Origin: Hirudo medicinalis
Lineage: Eukaryota > Annelida > Clitellata > Hirudinida > Hirudinidae
Length of the DNA: 24,044 bases
Assembly: GCA_011800805.1 (NCBI GenBank)
Contig: MPNW01000803.1
Span: 11,615-35,658 of the forward strand
Direction: 5' to 3'
The first letter of the stretch is position 1; every line of letters begins with the position of its first letter. Positions 1 to 10,800 of this stretch are shown one piece after another. Made by a program: the position numbers and the translations under genes. The notes beneath the pieces were generated by a model, which had not been told where the DNA came from, did not search any database, and was given only the letters and a program-made list of their open reading frames with translations.

Positions 1-2288
1 ACTTCATCTTCAGCTGGGACTTCTTCTTGTCGCTCAGCTTCCCCCGAAGAAGTTTCTCGACCCTGGTCGTCTCCTTGGCGACAAAGTCGAGTCCCTCCTG
101 GAAAGCCTTCTTCAGTATCTTCACGTACGCGTCCGCTCGGTCCCTCTCCTTCTCCGAGGTCTTCTTCGCCAGCTCGGCCTCTGCCAGCCTTTGGAAACAA
201 TTTGAACAAATTTGAATTTGCTGCTAATGCTCGCGACGGCACCGTCTTGACGTCGTCGACAAAGTCGCGGCCGTCGCGAGCGGCGATGATTGCGTCATTT
301 TGGTCGGGGCAGGCCGAGTCAAAATAATCTGCCAGCGGGCACAGCCAATTCCTCTGCTTATCCATTCTCATAATTAGCACAACAATCATCCAAACATCCA
401 GCAGTCATCATCATCATCATCATAGTCATCGTCATCATCATCATCACTTTCATCGTCATCATCACCATCATCATCATCACCATCATCATCGTCGTCATCA
501 TCATCGTCGTCATCATCATCGTCGTCATCATCATCATCACCATCATCATCATCCTAGTCACCTGATAATTTCTTGGTGGTTTTCTTTGGGCTCGGAGTAG
601 AACCTCTTGACGAGGTCGTCGAACTCCTTCAGAGACCCCGGCAGTCCGATCCACAGACCTGGATGAACGAAAGAAAGTCGTCGTTTACAAACGTCGACGA
701 CCTGCACGAGCGTGTCGAACGTCACGAGATTGACCCCTGAACGTCACGACGAAGCATTTGCCAGTAGCGAATGGACGACATGTCGAACGATCGCCAGGTG
801 CGATCGGTTCGTCAAGTCACGCGACGCCCAGGTAGAGGTCGACGCGAACGACCTCTAGAGGACCGACGAATTACCATTACGAATGTCGTTACGACTGTAA
901 TTAATAATTGGTAAATGTTATTGGTAATTAATTAATAAGCGTTATTAATAATTAGTAATATTATTATATATCATTGGTAATTAATAACTAGCAGATATTA
1001 TTAATAATTAATCACTAAATATTATTTAGTGATTAGAAAATTGACATCCACGTCCACAATAGGGCCACAAAAACATCGACACCGCTGCACGAGACCCACC
1101 GGTCTTCTCCGCGACGAACTTGACGATGTCCTCGGACTTTCCCTCGTCCCCGAGGTAGACCTCGGGCTCTCCCTTGCCCCCGACGAACAGCCGGTACTCG
1201 GGGTAGTCGTCCTTCTTTATGCCGAACCTTTCCTTGAGGTCGTCGTTCTCCTTGTCGCCATAGTCTGAGGAAAAGGGGACAAACAAAGTCTGGTTTCAGT
1301 TTCTCGGCGACGAGCAGACGACGTCAGCAACATTAAACGACGTCAAGAGGACGAAATAATGCAAAGGGGGTCCTCACACCTTTTACGTTCACCTCCGCGA
1401 CCAGGAGCTCGGGCTGACCGACGGACATCTCGGCAACCTTCTTGAACTCGTCCTGCTTCTCCCCGTACGGATAGGACGTGTCGAACTTCACCAGGACCGC
1501 CTGGAACTTTCCGAGCACCTGGAAATTAGAAGACGAAGCCAGTCAGCTCGACGAACTTCTCTGTCAGAACTTTCGGACGGTGCAATGTTAGTTAACGTCA
1601 CGAGCGATGTCAAAATGCGAGCTGACTGAATCGTCAGAAATGGTCATGTCACTTGATGACTAAACACAATGAGTATACTACTGGCAAACATAGTTTAAAA
1701 CATAGCTTTGTTTTGTTTTTCCATCAATTTAGTCTTTCAAGCTTTAGAATTCATTCAACCAAAACATTTCCAAAAGGCAAAAAACTCATCCCAACCTCAT
1801 GAGAACAGAATAATCAAAATATGCCTTAGGACGACCCATAAAAATCCTCTCTTCATGTTGTTAACATCTCAACACAAAAATAATCTCCATTAACCGAATT
1901 GACAAGACAATAGCTGCCATTCACAATGCATGGCTAATAAAACTTACGGTTTTAATGTCAAATAACATTATGTTAAATGCTAAATGACATATTTTGACAG
2001 GTCGGATAAATCACGAATCGGTTTTCAAAACACCATGTAAGCATTGATGCCTCAGCATCACAATATTTTTTTTTGTCGTCCAAATCGTCCAACCAAATCT
2101 AGATTCCCCGTTTATTGGAAAATCGGAAAGAACAGAAGTACATTCCATGCGTTCGTTTGTGAATTGATCGGCCATGTTTTTACCTTGTCGAAAGTCCCAG
2201 AATTGAGTGACACGGCCCCATTCACCTCACTGGCCTGAGCAGACGACAAAGCAAAAATGAAGCCCAAGGCGACGTGCAAAACGATCAT
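1..2288 (-). CDS. ERP29: ERp29 (endoplasmic reticulum protein 29), 5 exons seen, 3' end outside window
   Basis: Predicted exons on the minus strand are 2288-2184, 1518-1380, 1264-1100, 658-562 and 188-1 (continuing off the window). All introns are GT-AG and all phases agree. The protein begins with a 19-residue signal peptide ([19 protein letters not shown]). Next comes a thioredoxin-like domain with [22 protein letters not shown] and YRLFVGG. The C-terminal helical ERp29 domain starts at [16 protein letters not shown] and runs through [18 protein letters not shown]. As in known ERp29/Windbeutel proteins there is no CxxC redox motif, so it is a chaperone/escort rather than a disulfide isomerase, acting in the ER lumen. 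About 231 residues are visible; relatives are about 260 and end in a KEEL/KDEL-like retention signal, which would lie beyond base 1. The start codon is the first Met and leads directly into the signal peptide. Confidence 0.93.
398..553. repeat. Imperfect (ATC)n microsatellite in ERp29 intron 4
   Basis: About 155 bp of TCA/TCATCG/CACCAT triplets. It approaches the exon 4 donor (GTGACT at 561-556) to within about 7 bases. On the transcribed strand it reads GATGATGGTGATGACG. The Met-rich minus-strand frame through it is a by-product of the repeat. Confidence 0.9.
1009..1035. repeat. Perfect 12-bp inverted repeat in ERp29 intron 3
   Basis: TAATCACTAAAT, then ATT, then ATTTAGTGATTA: two perfect 12-base arms with a 3-base loop. 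It sits in an AT-rich tract (about 900-1040), about 65 bases downstream of the exon 3 donor on the transcribed strand. Confidence 0.85.
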
Positions 2289-2381
2289 TTTCTGTTTTTC
2301 AACGAGAACCGAGAGTGCTTATTTGCGAAGGAACTCAAAACTCACTCGGAGCTGCAAATATTAATCGTAATCCGCCACCAA

Positions 2382-2392
2382 CGTGGTCCAAT
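2382..2392 (-). promoter_or_regulatory. ERSE-II unfolded-protein-response element upstream of ERp29
   Basis: The minus strand reads ATTGGACCACG, an exact match to the published ERSE-II consensus ATTGG-N-CCACG, bound by ATF6/XBP1 together with NF-Y. It lies 94 bp upstream of the ERp29 ATG in sense orientation. An AT-rich TAATATTT stretch lies between the two at about 2357-2364. ERp29 is an ER-lumen chaperone, so stress induction is expected. The motif match is seen directly; function is inferred. Confidence 0.6.
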
Positions 2393-2536
2393 CAGGTCGC
2401 GACACAATGAGCGATGGACAGAGTTCTCGAGATTATTGTCTCGAGTGAGGTAATTCAACTGATAAAGTGAACAGCTTTCTGCGCTAGATAAATTAAGTTG
2501 AACTTCGAAATTTATTGATTTTCGACTGCTATTCTG

Positions 2537-2542
2537 TTTATT
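2537..2542 (-). terminator. Candidate NCBP2 polyadenylation signal AATAAA
   Basis: This is the nearest minus-strand AATAAA after the NCBP2 stop, about 700 bases downstream; another lies at 2511-2516. It would place the NCBP2 3' end only about 150 bp from the ERSE-II site. A variant signal closer to the stop cannot be excluded. Confidence 0.35.
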
Positions 2543-3005
2543 GGCCCGCTAAATCTTCAAAACCTCCTTAGCTCACAAAATCCAGATCCAGCCACGATCA
2601 CTGCCCAAGAAACTGTCCAGTTAACCTACACTAAAACAATAAGCTCCATCCGTCGAATCAGAAGCAATACTTTGGCACGCAAATGCCGCTATATTTACGA
2701 TATTCCTCGATGAGAGACCTCAAGCAGTACAAGTGCAAAAAAAACAACTCGAACCCGTATCTCAAGATCCGTTCCTTTTAGCGGATCAGTTTTATATAAA
2801 ATCAAGACTGTTGGAATACTTAATATTAATTCCACAGGTTATAAATTAATCACGAATGGAATCAAGTTCAGGACTTGTTCCAACTCCATTCAGCATGCCT
2901 ATTAATGACGTGTAAAAACAAACCATCAACAACACACACATACGAACAAATAAACAAAAATAAACACGACCGAAACACGGACGTTCGAATGCGAATTGTC
3001 GACGA

Positions 3006-3057
3006 CAGCCGTCGAGAACGTCGAACGACGACAGCCGTCGAGAACGTCGAACGACGA
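3006..3057. repeat. Two perfect tandem 26-bp copies
   Basis: Two identical 26-base units (3006-3031 and 3032-3057) beginning CAGCCGTCGAGAACG, rich in CGA/TCG. They lie in the NCBP2 3' flank. Confidence 0.85.
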
Positions 3058-3238
3058 CATCGACGATGATTTTGATGATAATCTGAGTAACGAGGGACGA
3101 AATGGTAAAAGTGTACTTTGATCACAATTATAGAAATAATGACGATTATTATTAAAGCAACGACGACGAGGACGATATCGCCGGCAAAGATGACGACGAC
3201 GTCAGCGTCAGCGGCGACGGGAACGAGGTAATTTCAAG

Positions 3239-3882
3239 CTAGGGCATGTCGACGACGGGCTTGTTCGGAAGTTTTTGCTGGATGAGTTTTCCATATCCAC
3301 CTCGACCGATGTCGTAATCCGTCCTGTATTCGTCCCTCACCTGGAAAGAAAGAAGCGCACTTGACCTCGAGAAGTCACGAAGAATGCTCCCGATGACGGA
3401 GAGTAATGCGATGTAAATGTCATTGTGGAGGTCGCAATGAAAGGATTACATTATAACACCGGAGGAAAGAAGATAAACTTTAAACTAATGGCATGACACG
3501 ATAAATTGAAAATCTAAACAAACGTCAAAAGTCAACAATAAACAAATATACATGAAAATATTGAAATAAAAAAATCTAAACAAACAATAAAAAATTAATA
3601 GCAACAATAATGAAATAACAACGAACCTGCCCTCCTCCCTTTCCCCTCCCGTACTGCCTCCCCTCCATGAAACCCGCGTCCCAGTCGGTCCTGATGATGC
3701 GGTCGTCCAGTCTCGTGCCGTTGATGTACCTGCGAATGTCACAGACGCAAGTTGTCGCAGCCTCCATGATTGTCAGTACGGAGTCAAAGTGTCGACGGCC
3801 GTCATCGACGATAGCGTTTGATTGTTTAATTGCAAACTATTTGTATGTATGTTTAATTACAAATTATTTGTATGTATGTATG

Positions 3883-3913
<31 letters not shown>

Positions 3914-4837
3914 ACATGTGTGTATGTATGTTTGTGCATATATACATACATAATATTATGTGTACGTATTATGTACTGAGTATTATATTGTATATGTATC
4001 ATATCATTTTAAAACTATTTATATACTGTCATAAAAATTTATAATGCAATGAGAATACAACAATGCACTTGGCCTTTCCTAATGAGTCGGTTCTAAAAAT
4101 TAGAGACGTTATTACATTCGGGCAGTTGCATTCGACGACATCGACGATCAAGCCGTCGTCATCGACGAACGAATCGATCCGAGTAAACCCTCGAAGCCCT
4201 CGACCTCATGGCCATCTCGGCGTCGGGCCTGACGTAGTACTCGACGAAGCAAAATCCGCAGGGCGTCTTCTTGTACTTGTCGAGCCCCATGACGATCCTT
4301 TTGACGTCGCCCGCCATCGAGAAGAGCTCGAGGATCTGTTCCTCGGAGGTGTAGAAGGAGAGGTTGCCGATGTAAAGGGTCGAACTGCTGAGCAGACGCT
4401 TCTCTTGCTCCTGCCTGTTGCCCTGCTCAGAGGGATTGAGTAAGGATGATGCAGCATAATAGTAAATAAATGTCAGATACATGGTTATGGATTTATAATA
4501 ATTTTCAATTTATCTAATGTTTTGGGACTTGAAAATCATGAAAAACACTCGAACACCTAGCAACGCTTCTGCTTTTCCACTAAATGAGCCAACCAATCAC
4601 CAACTTAACGGATGTAACATCAAAAAACAAAATACAACTCGAGATCAACGTGACACGATAACTAGAAGTATTTCGAACGGAGCAATAGGAGCAGCTTGGT
4701 TTTACTGAACAATCGCTGCAACATTATTCAAAAGCAAAGGGAGTCCTTACCTTGAAATGCTGATCTCGGTAGGAACTCAGGCCGGCCGACGAACCGGTCG
4801 AACTTCGTTTCCTTTTCCTTGCAAGACCGACGTCCAT
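3239..4837 (-). CDS. NCBP2: Nuclear cap-binding protein subunit 2 (CBP20), 4 exons
   Basis: Exons 4837-4751, 4422-4205, 3729-3627 and 3340-3239 join in frame to 169 aa ending in TAG (human about 156). The small subunit of the nuclear cap-binding complex binds the m7G cap with NCBP1 in export, splicing and decay. A single RRM is visible with RNP2 LYIGNL and RNP1 CGFCFVEY. The cap-stacking tyrosines of the human protein (Y20, Y43) correspond to Y23 (SSYRDQHF) and Y46 (TLYIGN). The C-terminal cap contact segment [10 protein letters not shown] is intact, followed by the Arg/Gly tail [20 protein letters not shown]. The ATG at 4837-4835 is the first Met after an in-frame stop. The N-terminus differs from vertebrates in carrying a basic RKRKR patch. 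The donors of exons 2 and 3 (GTCGAG, GTTCGT) are weak but are supported by homology. Confidence 0.93.
3838..3952. repeat. (TATG)n microsatellite in NCBP2 intron 2
   Basis: Imperfect TGTA/TATG tetranucleotide array with TTAATTACAAATTAT interruptions, about 110 bases upstream of the exon 3 acceptor in transcript order. Confidence 0.9.
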
Positions 4838-5459
4838 TTCAAGAGCAGACGTGTAATTCAATTCCAATCCTACCTCGGAATCGAGTGTCGAGATACCGAA
4901 AGCGGACTTTTAGCACTTTCACAATCAAGTCCGGGGAGATCGACATTAACAAGCTAAATTTTATGCCATTTTTGAAGAGATTATTTCTGTTGATTCGTCT
5001 ACGAAGACTGTTGGGACCAGCTGTTTCAGTGTTCTAGTTATTACAAATTTGTTCGAGTACTATTTCGTCTAATTACGCAGACAAATGCTTTCTCGCGCAG
5101 TAACACATCAAACGTTCGACCTAGTTCAACAACTGTTCGAAAAATTGACTCGATTATAAAACTTGTTGGTAGAACTTCAAACTGGTCTTGGCGCTTAAAA
5201 TGAATTTATTATTATTAGAAAAGGCATCCCTTACTCGCATTTAAGGTGTTTTGTCTCCGTTAAGTTGTTAATTCCATCTCAAAATTCCAAAACCGTTTTC
5301 GAACCTCAAACTGTATAAAACACGTCTGTTTGACTGAGATAGCGAGAAATAGCTGATTTTTTCTGGCCGTTTCCACCCTCCTTAGTTCGGCATTGGTAAA
5401 CTATCTAACGCCCTCATCAAATTAATCACACATTAGATAAAATAAAGGATTTTATTCTT

Positions 5460-5465
5460 TTTATT
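5460..5465 (-). terminator. Candidate TBC1D16 polyadenylation signal AATAAA
   Basis: Minus-strand AATAAA, with another at 5451-5456. These are the first canonical signals after the TBC1D16 stop and imply a 1.4 kb 3'UTR that would include the minisatellite. A variant ATTAAA at 6524-6529 would give a much shorter UTR. Confidence 0.3.
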
Positions 5466-5992
5466 GAAGCTTCTTTAAAACATTGTTAAAATGTAAAAAT
5501 CTTGTTGCGAAAGTGGCACAAAAACGTGGCGGCAAAAATGATCTCCTTGCAAAGAAAAAGCCAACAGAAGCCGGTGTATAAATACGAAGATGTTGATTAT
5601 TATGACAATGCAAAATACCAAAATCTCTCGGCGAAATATTACAAAAATCGGAATATTTAATAACGCTCGACAAACCGAGCACGCATTGTGATCGAACGCA
5701 AAAAACACATTCAAACAGATTCATCGTCTGCCAGCATCGACAATCCTCTAAAGAAAGATCATCTCTTCGGCAACCTCCAACAGAAACTAAAGGTCGTACT
5801 CGTGACAACTCGACAAGTCGACGAGAAGCAAAGGAATGCTTTAGATGAGTGAATTCATTAAATCCAAAATTAACCAATTAAAACCAAAGACAGCGTACGA
5901 GATGAGGTTCGTGATCGAGTGGCGACGGTCGACTTCACGATATTTTGATCAGCAAGGCACTTGTTGAACAGATCTCATTTTGAACATTTTAA

Positions 5993-6470
5993 AATGATGG
6001 ATTTGGTGTATGACATATATTAATATATAAGATGATGGATTTGGTATATAATATATGATAATATATAAAAAATACTAGTGGATTTGGTATATAATATATA
6101 ATAATATATATAATATTAGTGGACTTGGTGTATAATAATATATAATAATAATATACATAATATTAGTGGATTTGATATGTAATATATGTAATACTAGTGG
6201 ATTTGGTATATAATATATGTGATATCAGTGGATTTGGTATATAATATATGTAATACTAGTGGATTTGGTATATAATATATGTGATATCAGTGGATTTGGT
6301 ATATAATGTATAATATATAATAATATACATAATGTTAGTGGATTTGGTATATAATATATGTGATATCAGTGGATTTGGTATATAATATATAATAATATAT
6401 GTGATATCAGTGGATTTGGTATATAATATATAATAATATATGTGATATCAGTGGATTTGGTATATAGTAT
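5993..6470. repeat. AT-rich minisatellite, about 13 units of 31-46 bp
   Basis: Units start with GTGGATTTGGTATATAATAT and finish with variable ATATGTGATATCA or ATATGTAATACTA segments. Thirteen GGATTTGGT-type cores occur between 5998 and 6460. Units toward the high end are near-identical 31-mers, while those at the low end vary in length. It lies in the 3' flank of TBC1D16. Confidence 0.9.
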
Positions 6471-6871
6471 GTAATGCACAAAATTGAATAAATCACAGAC
6501 TGCTACTAATAACATGGACAACATTTAATAACGTACCATTAACATTACCAATACTATCAATATCCGTCCAATGAATAATCTAAACGCTGTCGACCGCTCG
6601 CAATCAGAGTCAAAAACAACCGGAGATCGAGGAAAGTTGAGGATAATTATTTTCTTTAAACTTATTTTCTTTAATTCCAGACAAACTTCAGCAGGTGCCA
6701 ACGTGACGATTCTTCTATTTGTCACGAAATAACTCGATTTAAAAATTCAAAATGACGACGACGACGACTTGCGGCGTCGCACGCCACCGCGATTCCAAAG
6801 ATACGGACCGAGACGATGGCGACGCCGACGGCAGTCGAAACTTCACGAGAACGCGGCCTTATTCGAGGACG

Positions 6872-7766
6872 TCAAACCATCTCCCAGGAATCGATGCTAT
6901 CCCAGTACGGGCAGTCCGACCCGTCCGGGTGACCCACGCACTCGATGAATTTGAAGTCCTCCGTCGGGTGCTCGACCAGGTGATACAAGGAGCAGGGTAT
7001 GGAATCCAAAGTCTTGAACTGATGAACGAGAGCTCTGGCCTGGGAGGAAGACAAATCAACAATTCGATTCCAATAGCTTCAAATTTACATTTTAAGTGTA
7101 ATTAGATTGTAAATTGTTTAATTAGTTTTTAATTTAATTGTTTACAGTATTCAAATGTCTTAAGCATTAAATAGCTTTACAATAACCTAGCGTAACACGT
7201 CGCATGCAAACGTAGAATGCGTTTCTCGAGTCAAGATGGCGTCGCCTCACTAACGTGATCTCGAAAACACTCACGACAACAGAATCATCGACGGCATCTT
7301 GCGAGGGACGTAAGAATGCACGACATTCGACAAAATTAATCGCTACAATCCAAAAATGCCTCGAGCATCGAAACCCCGAACGGCCAGCACCCGTCCTCGA
7401 ACGACGTCGACCCACTCACCTTCTTGAGGACGATGTCGACGTCCATGTTCATGGAGAGGCTGTTGAAGAGCATGATGGTGTCGTCGTCGTCGAGACCTTG
7501 AGACACGACGTCGTCTCCGTAGATGGAGAGGACGGCGACGCAGACGAACAGGTAGAAGTGGTGCGACTCGTGCTGCGACCAGCACGACTCCCAGATCTTG
7601 AGGAAGTCGGGATCCTGGAAGTCCCTCTTGAAGCATATGAGCAGCCACCTGGTTGGGAGAGGGTGAAGAATAAATAATATATATTAATAATAAGTGTGAT
7701 AATAAATATTAGTAATAATGATAATAATAGCAATAATAATAATAACGACAACTATAATAGAATAAC

Positions 7767-7814
<48 letters not shown>

Positions 7815-10800
7815 CGTGATGAACAGCTATAATATAATAATAACAACAACAGCAGCAGCAACAATAACAAGTGTATTTATAAAGCACTATAAGCAACAGG
7901 TGTGCTTAGACAATTTATGTAGCGCCGTCTCCCGGTGTCGATGCAAGCGTAATCAAGGACACGAGTCACGTGCGACGCGCGACTCGTCGGGTTCCTTCGA
8001 CGGCCGTCGTGCGACGTGTTCGCAACACGACCCCAAATGGATGTGCTAAAACAATTGCTGAAAACGAGGATCGTGCTGATTGGCAGCAGCCGAAATTAAT
8101 AATCGATGCAAATGACCCCCCACGAATGGTAATTAGCATCTCTGTTATTACCTGTGACAGTAGGTCATTCTCCTTCCCTCCTCAGTGCTGAAGGCCTGCA
8201 GGTAGAAGAATGGTAGGAGGAGCCTGGTCAGCTCCCTCAGCTCTGCCTGAATATTTAATGAGGTCATGCATGATTAATTATGCATTCATTCATTCATGTA
8301 TGTCACTTAATCGTGCGGTCGGTCAATGACTCAATATGTTAATAATATGTTAATAATATGTTAATGACCTTAAGGCCAAGAAAACTAATAATAAGTTAAA
8401 GATATTAATAACAATAAAGTGATAATAATTATAATAATAATAATAACAATAATAATAGTATAATAATAATAATAATAATAATAATAGTTATAATAATACA
8501 GGGTGAAACTCCTACCAAGTGCTTGTCAATGTTGATGGAGTTGGCCATCTCGTAGAAGATGGTGCGCTTCATGGCATTCTCGAAGCACCAGTAGGCGTCT
8601 GCCTCGTCCTTCATCTCGGCCAGCAGAGGCGCCAAGAAGTCCGACATCCCCTGGAAGTATCCGGTCGTCTGGTGGGTGAGGGCATAGTTTTCGAGTATCG
8701 TCCTGTTGAATGATTGGAATCAATTTATCATCGAGTTAACATAAAAAAAAGCACCCAGCTCAGAGTAATCGATTAGTTTCATTCTGAGAATTAACTAATA
8801 AATTATCATAATAATTAGCATAAGTGATTATTCATGAGACGTTAGTTGGCTTAAAATTCGAGAAACACGTCGTTACGTTAGAGTGGTCAGGTTGGGGTTG
8901 TCCGACCCCAGGTAGTAAGGGTGGTTGCGGTCGGTCCTGACAACATCCCTGGCGATGACGACGCTGTGGTGTTCAAGGAGGCAACTGAATTCTTCCTTGG
9001 TCAGGCTTGCTCTGTAAGACACGATCGCGTCAACGTCACCGTCATCAGTGCGGTTAAATTTATTGCGACAATTTCAAAATAACCCGAATAATCAAAGTTT
9101 AACGAGGACACGCTCGTGTGAAGATTACAATGAAATATAATCACCAGCTGTCACATCATGGCCGAGCTTCATCAAATGAACATTCAACTGATATGATCAC
9201 CATCACCACAGTCATTATCATCATCACCATAACCACCACTATCATCATCATCATTACCATTATCATCATCACCACCACCACCATCACCATCCTAATAGAC
9301 CTATTTCACATACCTGGCCAAATTGATCTTCTCATAAGCCTGCCTCCTCATCTTTCTGACTTCCTCCCTCTCGGCCGACGTGAGGTCATAGTCATAGCAG
9401 TCGAGCAGGAAGGGCCAGACCTCCGACCTCATGTTGGGGTCGACGCCCGCTAGAAATACCATCTGAAATGCGATTGGACGGATTTGAACGTGTCGTCACA
9501 ATAGAAATTCAGAATGTCATTCGCCAGCATTTTTGGTCGCAACGACATGTGACGGTGATTTTCAAAAGATTGAAAAACAATTACATTATTACTTATTACG
9601 TTATTACACAGTCATTGCGTCCAGTCGGCGCAAATCCTTCGCGAAACATCGCTTTTAGGACCATCACCATCATCACCATCATCATCATCATCGTCATCAT
9701 CATCATCCACAATAATTATAATATTGTAATGTCCCTGCAATCAAAGCTGACCTTTTTGACCTGCCTTTTGTCGACGATGCGCCCCTCGGCATCTAGGAAG
9801 CTCCTCCAGGTGTACCTGTTCATGGGGGCGTACCTCCCCTCGTCCGGGTGGAGCGAGACCGGTTGAGGAAAGGCACAGGTGCTCGAAAAATGCTCGAGAT
9901 AGTACGATCCGTCCGTGTTCGATTCCTGTCGAGGCAGTGGTTAAATTGTTTATACAAACGTGAACAATAACAATATAATAATAGCGATAATCTTGATTTA
10001 CGTTAAGAATAACAACGACAACAACAAGAATAAAAATAACATGGAATTGGGAATTCTAATAAGAAGAAACTATCGATGACAGATTTTAAAAAATCTCTTT
10101 TAACGTCAAATGAATGTTGAATGAGCAACATCGTCACAACAACAATGACGACGACAACAACATCAACATCAACACAACAACAATGACGACGACAACAACA
10201 TCAACACAACAACAATGACGACGACAACAACATCAACATCAACACAACAACAATGACACCAACAACATCATGGCAACAACAACAACGACATGACAACAGT
10301 GTCGGACACTCGAACGAGTTCACAGCAATGAAACGACATTAAAGCAATCAAAAAAATAGGTGAATAACTAATAATAACAACAATTACGCTAAACATTATA
10401 AATATCATTGTAACAACTACGATAATCATGGTAATCAATTCGGCGCCTCTGACGCTATGCAAATGGCGCATTATAAATTAACTATTATTATTATTATTAT
10501 TATTAATCATTAATAAATATGATAACTACCTGCTTGGACCTCCTCTTCCAGAGAATGTTCCTCCAAAAGCTGGTGAGATTTTGAAGGAAGCCCCACTCCT
10601 TGAGCACCTGTACGAAGTCGCCGAGTCCCGTGTCATGGAAGTGGACGATCTGGAAACGTCGATTAATGATTAGATGAATTAATTAATTAGATGAATTAAT
10701 TAACTAGATGACGCTTCATTCATGCCGTGAATTGTTCGCGAGACGAATGATGCTTGCGACGAATTACGAGCAACTCGTGAACGATCCAGACCTTGTAGTG

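Larger units (their letters stand above)
2289..3238. other. Intergenic region: ERp29 promoter side and NCBP2 3' flank
   Basis: No coding exon recognised. The ERp29 5'UTR and promoter occupy about 2289-2460. The rest is presumed NCBP2 3'UTR/flank. Short open frames at 2868-3125 (both strands) show no family resemblance and overlap a CGTCGA-rich repeat. Confidence 0.6.
4838..6871. other. Intergenic: NCBP2 promoter side and TBC1D16 3' flank
   Basis: No conserved exon recognised in about 2 kb. The NCBP2 5'UTR/promoter should lie just above 4838, and the TBC1D16 3'UTR extends down from 6871. A 138-codon minus-strand frame at 5461-5877 has no recognisable domain. A minisatellite fills 5993-6470. 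Confidence 0.6.

Noticed and set aside
358..654. 98-codon minus-strand frame very rich in Met
   Set aside because: It is the ATC microsatellite read on the other strand; its N-terminal part crosses ERp29 exon 4 in the wrong frame.
5461..5877. 138-codon minus-strand open frame
   Set aside because: No family resemblance, no splice partner, and it lies in the TBC1D16 3' flank; probably chance or UTR.
7255..7677. 140-codon plus-strand frame
   Set aside because: Antisense shadow of TBC1D16 exon 11, whose minus-strand protein is clearly conserved.
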